Below, in pieces: positions 7,396-15,300 of a stretch of 22,185 bases of DNA. The translations under genes were made by a program, and so were the position numbers. The notes below the pieces were generated by a model that saw nothing but the letters and a program-made list of their open reading frames with translations, had not been told where the DNA came from and made no database searches. Where the stretch lies: contig DUJH01000025.1 of assembly GCA_013329905.1 (NCBI GenBank), forward strand, positions 11,416 to 33,600. The letters are read 5' to 3'. This DNA is from Candidatus Thalassarchaeaceae archaeon. Lineage in GTDB: Archaea > Thermoplasmatota > Poseidoniia > Poseidoniales > Thalassarchaeaceae. Each line of letters opens with the position of its first letter. Position 1 is the stretch's first letter.

Positions 7396-9543
7396 ATGGC
7401 AGATGCAGAGAGAATTGCAAGCAAACAAAAGCAGATTTCGATCAGTGAATTCTTTGAGAAGAACAAGCATTTCCTCGGCTTCGATACCCTTCAGAGGGCC
7501 GTGATCACCGCTGTCAAAGAGGCCGTTGACAACTCCTTGGACGCCTGTGAAGAGGCGCGTATTCTACCTGATATCAAGGTGGAAATCAAGCGGTTGGAGG
7601 GAGACAGGCTTGAACTCATTTGCCAAGACAACGGCCCAGGCATACCGCGAGATTCGGTCGAGAATGTCTTCGGGAAATTCCTCCTCGGTTCACGCTTCCA
7701 CGCGATTCGCCAAACCCGAGGACAGCAGGGAATCGGAATCACTGGTGTTTTGATGTACAGCCAACTGACGACCGGGTCGAAGACTCATATCGTCTCAAAG
7801 ATTGCTTCGGATTCTTCTGCGGTCCATGTCGACCTCGGACTCGATACCCGCAAGAATCGTGCAACCAAATCGAACGAACGCAGAGACGTTTGGTTCGAAG
7901 ATGGCGAGGAGGTTGTTCACGGCCTCAAGATTCGAACTGTCATGCGTGCAAAGTACCAACGAGGTCGGCAATCCGTCCACCAATACTTGCGTATGACTAG
8001 TATCGTCAATCCGCACGCGACAATCAAACTCACTGTACGAAATCGAGAAGGAGAAATCATTGAACAGGGTAATTGGATTCGGACCACTGAGCACCTGCCA
8101 CGCATCGTTGAAGAGATTAAACCCCACCCGCACGGCATTCATCTTGGACAGCTCCAGCGCATGCTGAAAGAAGCAGAAGAGCGCAAATTAACTTCCTTCT
8201 TACGACACAATTTCTCTGGTGTAAGCATGAGGGCCGCCCGCGAAATTCTCCAATTGTCGGAACTCGACGAAGGGCGAACTCCTGTTCGAGTCAAAGCAGA
8301 CGAAGCACAGGGGATGATCGAGGCTTTCCAAAAAGTCAAACTTCTCTCACCCCCAACCGATTGCCTTTCTCCAATTGAAGAAATTCTCATCAAGAAAGGG
8401 CTTTCGAAAGCAATCGATTCCCGTTTCGCATCGACTGTGACGAGGAAGCCAGCAGTAACCCAAGGTCAGCCTTTCCAAATTGAGGTGGGGTTGGTCTTCG
8501 GAGGTGACCTTGTCGGCGATGGGCCAATCGAAGTTCTCAGATTCGCAAATCGCGTACCTCTGATGTATCAACAAGGAGGATGCTTGCTCACAAAGGCTCT
8601 CGAGTCCGTCGATTGGAAACAATACGGACTCGATCATCCCGGTGGTCGTGGATTACCCAAGGGACCGGCCGCCGTACTAATCCATCTCGCATCGACCAAC
8701 GTCCAATTCACCAGCGAAGCGAAGGAAGCGGTGGCGGATAACGAGGAAGTGAAGGAAGAAGTCAGGAAGGCGATGTTGGAGGTTGGACGAGGCCTTCGCA
8801 ACCATTTGAAGAAGCGAACACAGCGCAAGAAAGCGCAAGAAAAATTCGATCTCATCAACATAATTCTCCCCGAAATCTCACGTAAATCGAGCGAAATGCT
8901 CGGTCGTGAAGAACCCGATTTGGCGCCAGTCATAACCCGCATTATGGATGCGGTTTTCCTTGAGGATTCCCTCACTTGGGACAAGGAAACCAAACAAACA
9001 ATCTGTACGATTACAGTCTACAATTACACCGCCCGCGCACGCGCCTACACTCTCCTCGCTAAGTGGCCGGAAGGGGATGGAGTACGGTTCTCAGAGAATC
9101 CCAGAGGTGGCCGTAAGGAGGCTACCGGATTGTGGGCTTGGCGGTTGGATACTCTCGACCCCGGTCAGTCGACTGAAATCCGCTTCGCGGTCGAGGGTCT
9201 GGAACGTGGAGACTGGACTGAGGCTGAGATTTTCTTCCGTGGGCAGAAAGAGATGATCGGCGCCACCAAGATCGATGAGAAATTACTCGATGAGATGCGG
9301 AAAATCGAGGCGTTGGCGGTCGCCGAAGCCGAGCATGCGAAGGCGACTGTAGTAGGTTCGATGGAACGTCTGGCTGAGCGAGCCGAGCCCGTAGAAGCTC
9401 CTGAATCGGCAATGTCTGAGGACACTGAAGCAGCGGCAGAAGTTGCGGCGGCAGAAGCAGTTGCTCACGAAGGAACTGCTCCGGCAGCGATTCAGACAAC
9501 CGATACCGATTGGTTCGGATTGAAGGAAGGTGAAGAAGAATGA
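7396..9543 (+). CDS. top6B: DNA topoisomerase VI subunit B
   Basis: ATPase subunit of the type IIB topoisomerase that relaxes and decatenates DNA with subunit A. GHKL ATP-binding motifs are clear: E42..N46 (EAVDNSLDA), D78-x-G80-x-G82 (DNGPGIP), and G109-x2-G112-x-G114 (GQQGIG). The helix-two-turn-helix region follows (about 230-305), then the transducer domain with the ATP-contacting lysine K422 in LPKGPAAVLIH. Residues about 518-622 form a beta-rich C-terminal domain like the Ig-fold seen in Methanosarcina topoisomerase VI B. The last 90 residues are a helical then Ala/Glu-rich acidic tail that is probably disordered. At 715 residues it is longer than many family members because of these additions. 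I chose ATG 7396 over the upstream in-frame ATG 7312 because similarity begins there and GGGGGT lies 7-8 nt before it. The stop overlaps the top6A start. Confidence 0.97.
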   Translation: MADAERIASKQKQISISEFFEKNKHFLGFDTLQRAVITAVKEAVDNSLDACEEARILPDIKVEIKRLEGDRLELICQDNGPGIPRDSVENVFGKFLLGSRFHAIRQTRGQQGIGITGVLMYSQLTTGSKTHIVSKIASDSSAVHVDLGLDTRKNRATKSNERRDVWFEDGEEVVHGLKIRTVMRAKYQRGRQSVHQYLRMTSIVNPHATIKLTVRNREGEIIEQGNWIRTTEHLPRIVEEIKPHPHGIHLGQLQRMLKEAEERKLTSFLRHNFSGVSMRAAREILQLSELDEGRTPVRVKADEAQGMIEAFQKVKLLSPPTDCLSPIEEILIKKGLSKAIDSRFASTVTRKPAVTQGQPFQIEVGLVFGGDLVGDGPIEVLRFANRVPLMYQQGGCLLTKALESVDWKQYGLDHPGGRGLPKGPAAVLIHLASTNVQFTSEAKEAVADNEEVKEEVRKAMLEVGRGLRNHLKKRTQRKKAQEKFDLINIILPEISRKSSEMLGREEPDLAPVITRIMDAVFLEDSLTWDKETKQTICTITVYNYTARARAYTLLAKWPEGDGVRFSENPRGGRKEATGLWAWRLDTLDPGQSTEIRFAVEGLERGDWTEAEIFFRGQKEMIGATKIDEKLLDEMRKIEALAVAEAEHAKATVVGSMERLAERAEPVEAPESAMSEDTEAAAEVAAAEAVAHEGTAPAAIQTTDTDWFGLKEGEEE

Positions 9544-10640
9544 GTGCTAATGGATACACGAAGGAACAGGTAATCGAGGCGCTGCACGACATCGCCGGTG
9601 AGATGCACAACAAGATGCTCAAAGGCGAGCCTCCGACGATGACCTTGCCTGTTCGAACCAAGAAAAATATCGCATTCGACCCGAAGCTCGGTGTCTACAA
9701 ATATGGCAAGAAGCGATCGACACGGGATGCGACTTCACTCGGTTCCGCACGCCAATTGCTCAGAGCGTTGCACGTCACCGAATTCATCGAAGAGATGATT
9801 CACGCTGGTAAATCCTCAACCCTGAGGGAGATGTACTACATCTCCGAGGGCTGGGGTCACGGCAAGTTTGGCTCTCAGAACGAGAGCAATAATCTCGCCG
9901 AGGACCTCGAGATCATCACCAAGTGTATGCGAGAGGACTTCAAGCTCCGACCCGAAGAAGATGGAGCCAGAATCATTGGGAATATCACCTTCGAGGAGCG
10001 GAACCGTCGTGGAGATTGGATGCGAATCAATTGTCGCGACGATGTCGGCGACTCCGGCTACGGAGTGCCGTACAACGTCGAAGCGGAGAAACTCCGCCTA
10101 ATCGAGCATGATGTCGATTTCATCATGGCAATAGAGACTGGTGGTATGTTCGACCGACTCATCGAGAATGGTTTCGATGAGGCGGCTCGCTGCGCACTGA
10201 TTCACCTCAAAGGACAGCCAGCGCGCTCCACTCGCAGAATCATTAAGCGAATGAATGAGGAATGGAATCTTCCTGTTTTGGTCTTCCTCGACGGTGACCC
10301 TTGGTCCTACAGAATCTACGCATCAATCGCTTATGGGGCCATCAAGACCGCGCACATTTCGGAATATCTTGCAACTCCAAGTGCGGTTTATCTTGGAATC
10401 ACTGCCGATGACATACTTGCATATGATTTGCCTTCTGATGATTTGTCAAGCAAGGATATACAAGCACTTAACGCCGAATTATCGGACCCTAGATTTGCTG
10501 ATCAATGGTGGCAACGCCAAATCAATGACATGCTCGAGCTCGGGAAGAAAGCTGAGCAACAATCGCTCGCGAAGTACGGCCTAGATTTCGTTACAGACAC
10601 ATATCTACCCGAAAAACTGGCCGAGATAATGGGGCGATGA
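9540..10640 (+). CDS. top6A: DNA topoisomerase VI subunit A (Spo11 homologue)
   Basis: DNA-cleaving subunit, homologous to the meiotic double-strand-break protein Spo11. The 366 residues are normal length. The N-terminal winged-helix (CAP-like) domain carries the active-site tyrosine in REMYYISEGW: Y99 and Y100 are adjacent, and Y100 aligns with the catalytic tyrosine of Spo11. The Toprim domain has its metal ligands: E199 in AIETGGM, and D251-G-D253 in VFLDGDPWSYRIY, the family signature. The ATG overlaps the top6B TGA (ATGA), so the subunits are probably translationally coupled for equal output. A 41-bp gap separates it from the following membrane-protein gene. Nothing is missing or unusual in the sequence. 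Confidence 0.98.
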   Translation: MSANGYTKEQVIEALHDIAGEMHNKMLKGEPPTMTLPVRTKKNIAFDPKLGVYKYGKKRSTRDATSLGSARQLLRALHVTEFIEEMIHAGKSSTLREMYYISEGWGHGKFGSQNESNNLAEDLEIITKCMREDFKLRPEEDGARIIGNITFEERNRRGDWMRINCRDDVGDSGYGVPYNVEAEKLRLIEHDVDFIMAIETGGMFDRLIENGFDEAARCALIHLKGQPARSTRRIIKRMNEEWNLPVLVFLDGDPWSYRIYASIAYGAIKTAHISEYLATPSAVYLGITADDILAYDLPSDDLSSKDIQALNAELSDPRFADQWWQRQINDMLELGKKAEQQSLAKYGLDFVTDTYLPEKLAEIMGR

Positions 10641-10681
10641 GGCAGACTAAGCATCAAATGTGACAGGGTGGTGAGTCGGGC

Positions 10682-11500
10682 GTGAGTCTTGACTTGCGCC
10701 GTATTGCGATGTGGGCTTCTGGAGTCTCAATTGCATTGTTCGTCGCCTTCATTTTAGTCATGCCCGACGGTATGGAGGAGATGGGGTCGGTTCTCGACCC
10801 AGAGAAACAAAATGTGGTCAGGCTCGAATCGGGGGAAAGCGCTGCAATCGATTTGGTGGACAGTCATTACTACGCCGCATTGAGGGTTGTTGGAGATGGC
10901 GATGGCCCCTCTGCTGACCTACGTCTGGTAGATGCTGCTGGAGAGGTGGAAATCGAAGGAGACGCCCCTCACAAAATTCTCCACGCCGACAGACTAATCG
11001 ATGAAAATGGCCCTACTTACCGACCAGTTCGGACCTTTATTGTCCCAGATAGTGCCTCATACACCCTCCATAACGAAGGTGACTCGACTTTGTGGCTCGT
11101 CGACGATTATGCTTCTGAGATGGAAATTATTTCCAACCCAACAATTCTAGCTATGTTCGGGACTTGCTGCTTCGGCCTAATCGCTGGACTCATCGCGATT
11201 ATCTTTGCAATCCTTGCCTTCCGTAGCCGTTCGAAGGCGCCCAAACAGCAAGTGAGTGGTGTCGTCATCGAAGGTCGCGTGATGACGACGGATGAATTGT
11301 TCCGCGCCCAACAGCAGAATGATTCGGGCGCCGATGAAGCCGGAATCGCGCAAGCACAGCGCCAGTCATCGAATGTTCCCGATCCTTTTGTCGGCCAGTC
11401 GACCGAAATTACCTCGCAGCAACCCAACAAGACTGATTCAAGCACGAGTAAAGACGAAGACAAAGGTGGAGAATCTTGGAGAGGGTGGGACGAGGGTTGA
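10682..11500 (+). CDS. Two-helix membrane protein of unknown function
   Basis: I do not recognise this 272-residue protein. A hydrophobic segment at about residues 7-28 (MWASGVSIALFVAFILVM) and another at about 152-181 (NPTILAMF...IAIIFAILAF) flank a 120-residue mostly beta-type domain, presumably outside the cell. The second helix ends in RSRSK, a stop-transfer charge cluster. The C-terminal 85 residues are polar, rich in Gln, Ser, Asp and Lys, with a small VVIEGRVMTTDELFR block and an unusual WRGWDEG end; this tail would be cytosolic and disordered. The start is GTG with a weak GGTGG upstream, 41 bp after top6A, so it could share that transcript. No function can be assigned; the topology resembles small archaeal envelope proteins. 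Confidence 0.75.
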   Translation: MSLDLRRIAMWASGVSIALFVAFILVMPDGMEEMGSVLDPEKQNVVRLESGESAAIDLVDSHYYAALRVVGDGDGPSADLRLVDAAGEVEIEGDAPHKILHADRLIDENGPTYRPVRTFIVPDSASYTLHNEGDSTLWLVDDYASEMEIISNPTILAMFGTCCFGLIAGLIAIIFAILAFRSRSKAPKQQVSGVVIEGRVMTTDELFRAQQQNDSGADEAGIAQAQRQSSNVPDPFVGQSTEITSQQPNKTDSSTSKDEDKGGESWRGWDEG

Positions 11501-11528
11501 ACGCTGTCAAGCGATTTCAAGCCACACT

Positions 11529-11545
11529 GGGGTTTTTATTCCCCC
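11529..11545 (+). promoter_or_regulatory. GGGG-T-rich-CCCC element: TATA-like promoter and/or hairpin terminator
   Basis: In the 75-bp gap 11501-11575 the sequence GGGG-TTTTTATT-CCCC can fold into a 4-bp stem with an AT-only loop. TTTTTATT is also TATA-like and lies about 36-43 bp before the GTG of the ArsR gene, which would suit a short-leader transcript. It may end the membrane-protein transcript, start the regulator transcript, or do both. The sequence alone cannot decide. Confidence 0.4.
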
Positions 11546-11575
11546 TTTGACTACACAACCTTGAGTTGGTAAGTC

Positions 11576-12313
11576 GTGGTGGACTTTGATGAGGCTCTCT
11601 CTATACTCGAAAACAAGGCGCGTCGAGACATTTTGAAGCGCCTTGCCAAGGAGCCGCATTACCCGTTACAGCTGTCTGAATTACTTGATATCAGCCAGCA
11701 AGCAGTCGTCAAACATCTGAAAGTGCTCGAGGCTACTGGCTTCGTTGAATCGCAGAAGGTGCCTTCCGCGAAAGGTGGACCTCCCAAGAAGATGTACACC
11801 GTAAACCAATCTTTCTCGCTCCGTCTTGATCTTGGGCCCAACCTATTTCGCGCTGAGCATCGCACAATGCCAAAAGGAGGTCCAATTCGTCTGTCTTCGC
11901 GACTTCCAGGGGGGCTCGACGGAGTGATTGACAAGATTGGTACGAGGCGTCGTCTCCCTCTGGTCGAAGCCATGGGGATGCTTTCTGAGATGGATCGTGC
12001 GCTCGAGCGAATTGATGAGCAGCGCGACGCAATTATCGCACTACATCAACAAGTGATGCAGAAAGTAGCACCAACAATCGACGACTCATCAGAGACATAC
12101 GAAGAGCGGCAGCTGGCGCACGCGATGCTGAATCATCCTCGCAGACCGTTAGATCTCGACCTCTTCTCACAAGGTCTGCGAATCCAATCGATGCAGGCCG
12201 AGGTGATGATGGATGGCCTACGCGAGAGACTCCTACGGGATTTCGCCTCGACTACCGGCAGCGTCATCGCCGCTAGAGAAGGCACGCCGCTACCTTGGTG
12301 GCTGGCTCGCTGA
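11576..12313 (+). CDS. ArsR-family winged-helix transcriptional regulator (archaeal COG1777-like)
   Basis: DNA-binding regulator of 245 residues. The N-terminal winged helix spans about 3-80: ENKARRDILKRLAKEP, then helix-turn-helix LSELLDISQQAVVKHLKVLEATGFV, then a wing with GGPPKKMYTVN. The following stretch SFSLRLDLGPNLF matches a block I associate with the archaeal COG1777 group of ArsR-like proteins. Residues about 125-160 and 190-225 are long charged helices, likely a dimerising coiled coil. There is no metal-binding cysteine pair, so metal sensing is unlikely; target and ligand are unknown. The start is GTG 11576, with a second in-frame GTG directly after it; neither has a strong Shine-Dalgarno, and a TATA-like element lies about 40 bp upstream. 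It ends 2 bp from the stop of the convergent giant surface-protein gene, an obvious but untested candidate target. Confidence 0.88.
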   Translation: MVDFDEALSILENKARRDILKRLAKEPHYPLQLSELLDISQQAVVKHLKVLEATGFVESQKVPSAKGGPPKKMYTVNQSFSLRLDLGPNLFRAEHRTMPKGGPIRLSSRLPGGLDGVIDKIGTRRRLPLVEAMGMLSEMDRALERIDEQRDAIIALHQQVMQKVAPTIDDSSETYEERQLAHAMLNHPRRPLDLDLFSQGLRIQSMQAEVMMDGLRERLLRDFASTTGSVIAAREGTPLPWWLAR

Positions 12314-12315
12314 TC

Positions 12316-15300
12316 TCAGAAGACTTGGTCGTCATCGCTGAGGTTCGCCATCAGGCTGCTCTTCTCGGCGAAGCGATTCAGAGCCTCCATTCGGCGGCCA
12401 TACATCACGACACCAGCAACGCCCATCAGGGATATTGTGGCGCCGAGGATAATCGCTGGAACGGAGTACTGAGCAAATATCTCGATTCCGACGTCGATGA
12501 ATCCTAGGTTGGAGCCCATCTTGCCATTAATCATCTCGATATTGTTATCTTCATTCGATTCGACAATCATGTTGTCAGGGTCAAGAACGACAGCGATATC
12601 ATGAGATCCTGCCTTCACCAGATAGAGTAGTGTCAGTGAAGGTGGATCTTCATCACCACTGGAACCGACCGGCATGACTGCTTCGATGAGTTGCCGGTAT
12701 GCGACATTCTCCTCGTTGCAGCCGTTCTTCTGAATCGAGCGCTTCGATTGATCTACGCAGAGTACTACGTTGACATCGGTGGCGTGGATATTACCTATAT
12801 TGCGAATCTGAACGTTCACCGACAGCATCTCGCCGACCTTGGCCGTATTCTGATCGACATGGACACTCACAATCTCAAGATCAGGAGCGCGCAATCTCAA
12901 TTCGAGAATTTGCTCATTACTATCGCAGTTTGGTGGAGTATTGTCAGGCAGCCCATCGCCATTCTGGTCAATGGTGCATGAGTCATCCCAGATAGCGGTC
13001 TCATCGTAATCGCCTCCAGTCTCGGCGGAGCCAAAGGATGAGAGCACCTTGATGCCAACCTCACGATTACTGAGAGCGGCAGCTGGATCGATGTGAATTA
13101 TCGCAACGAGATGCAGGGTCGTGTAGGCCTGCATCTGCGGTAGCATCACAGTTCCAGCTGATGTCCCAACCGCTGTCTTGTAGCATTCATCCGAGTCCGG
13201 AGTGTCTCCAACAGTCAATTGAACGCATTGACGCTCGATTGGGAATTCCGAGTCAAATCCTTCGAGTAAGGCGAAGTTGACTCGCCATCCGCTTAGTGTA
13301 TTCATCCCTGGAATAGCATCCCAGCCCGCTCCGGTCTGAGTGTGGTTGTGAATCGACGGTTGATCCGGCACGTTTCCAAAGTTGCTGACGTTCATCGTGT
13401 AACGTACAACTCTGCCAGGAGCGGTGGTCTTGATTCTCGACTCAACCGCAGGATCGAGTTCGATTCTCATATCATGGAATTCGACAATCTCGATGTTCAG
13501 AATGATACTATCTCTGAGCTTCGTACCCTCGTAAGGTTCCTCGCTGAAAACATCGAGGCGGACAACATACTCGCCCGCGTAGGTCTTCTCGGGGACATTG
13601 ATGTGAATTGCGATGTCTTGAGATTGATCGCGCGGCAATTCTTCGAATAGCACTCGCGGAATATCGAGGTCCCAGACATCAGAATTTCCATTTGAATCGA
13701 CTATCGAATGTACAGATATATCGTAGCGATCTGGGCCATTGCCATCATTGGCGATATTCGTGTCAAGTTGGAATGACTCGCCCGGATGCAATTGTAGAAT
13801 TGTCTGAGGAACGGATGCCTCAAGGTCGTATACCTGAACGACATTGGTCACTAAAACAACCGAATCGCGCACCCTCGGTGCACCTTCGAGATGAGCCTTG
13901 ACTGTTGTAGAATCTCCAAGGCCGGCTGTCGCATTATACGGTGCGCACATGATTGCAGTCACCGTGTAAGGCATCTCAATAATTGACCAATATCTCGGAT
14001 CATTATCTCCGATTCCATTGCCTCCCGGCGCATTTGTGAAGTCTAGATCAACCGTCCAGTGATCATAGCGCCAAGTCGATTCGGAAATCTCCGGAGGTCG
14101 TTCCTCAGGTCCACCGGGTGTAGTGAAAATCAGGTGACCTGGTGTGAAGTGCTTGGTCACCTCAATGTCGAACTCAGCGCACTCGCCAGGGAGGACGTGC
14201 TGAGTCGTTTCACCCAGATTAAAGACGATATTGCCCGAACTCCTAATCGAGACGTTAACCCAGAGTTCGAGAACATCGAAGGTGCCTCGGTCAATGGAAA
14301 GGACCGGTTCACCTGTCGACCATCCCTTGAGGTAAATCACGAAGGTTCCAGGTACCTGAGAGGTTGGAACAGAGACTTGCAGGTTTCTAGTCACAGACTG
14401 ACCTGGATCGAGAGAGAGTGATGTCGGGAAGGAAACACCCCAACCGAATGGTAAGCCCCATTCAGTTTGACCCTCATGCGTCGCCGGATCGTAGAAGGCG
14501 AAGGTATCGTAGACGTTGCCTGTATTCGTCACGGTGATTGAGAAAATCGCCGATTGACCTTGTTCAACATCCACTTGGAAGTGACTGGTGTCGAGGTTGA
14601 TTCCATGGACCACATCCATCAGCGTGAGTGTCAGACGCTCATCGGCGATTGCAGGATCTTTGTGAGAGAGAGCGTGGACTGTGATTGCCGCCAATTCGTC
14701 CCCATCCGCCTGATAGATTGTCGGCGCACGTACGCGCATGTAGACCGATACGATATCGCCTCCGCGCAGGAATACTGGAGTTGAATCGAAAATCGGCGTG
14801 TGGTTGGTTGCAAAGAATAGTGTCGCAGTCCAGTTGTTTGGAACACCACTAAGATACACTGTGTAAGTGTCTGCAACCAGCTCAGCAGGGCCTGGAGTTG
14901 GGTTAGAGATCGTCATGTTGTATGTCGTCTGCTGACCAGGCTCAATCGTGTGATAGAAGGTCTCAGTCTCGGTCAAAGCAACCTCTACGAGACCGGTAAG
15001 CACGTGGACGTAGCAGATTGTGTACTGACCCTGATTATTCTGATCGTTGCACTTATTGGTGTCTGACCAAGCGATGTGGACACCGCTGCCCAAATCATTA
15101 GCGAATGCTGGTGGTTGGCCGAGGTCGGGAGCGAATGGTGAGTTCGGGCCGAGTTTGTCCGACTCCCACTCAGAGACCTCGTGGACCTCCCACGGATCTA
15201 TTACGCCCCAAGCGAGAGAATTCAGCGGGAATCCATCGGGGTGGGCGTCATTCGTGTGGTTCAAGCGGACATACATGACGGTCTCGCCCTGAGTTTCATT

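Noticed and set aside
9122..9661. 179-residue minus-strand ORF spanning the top6B/top6A junction
   Set aside because: Low-complexity Leu/Pro/Arg/Ser composition and antisense to two certain genes.
12691..12981. Plus-strand ORFs in the CARDB part of the surface-protein gene
   Set aside because: They mirror the minus-strand beta-domain coding sequence and lack any start-site support.
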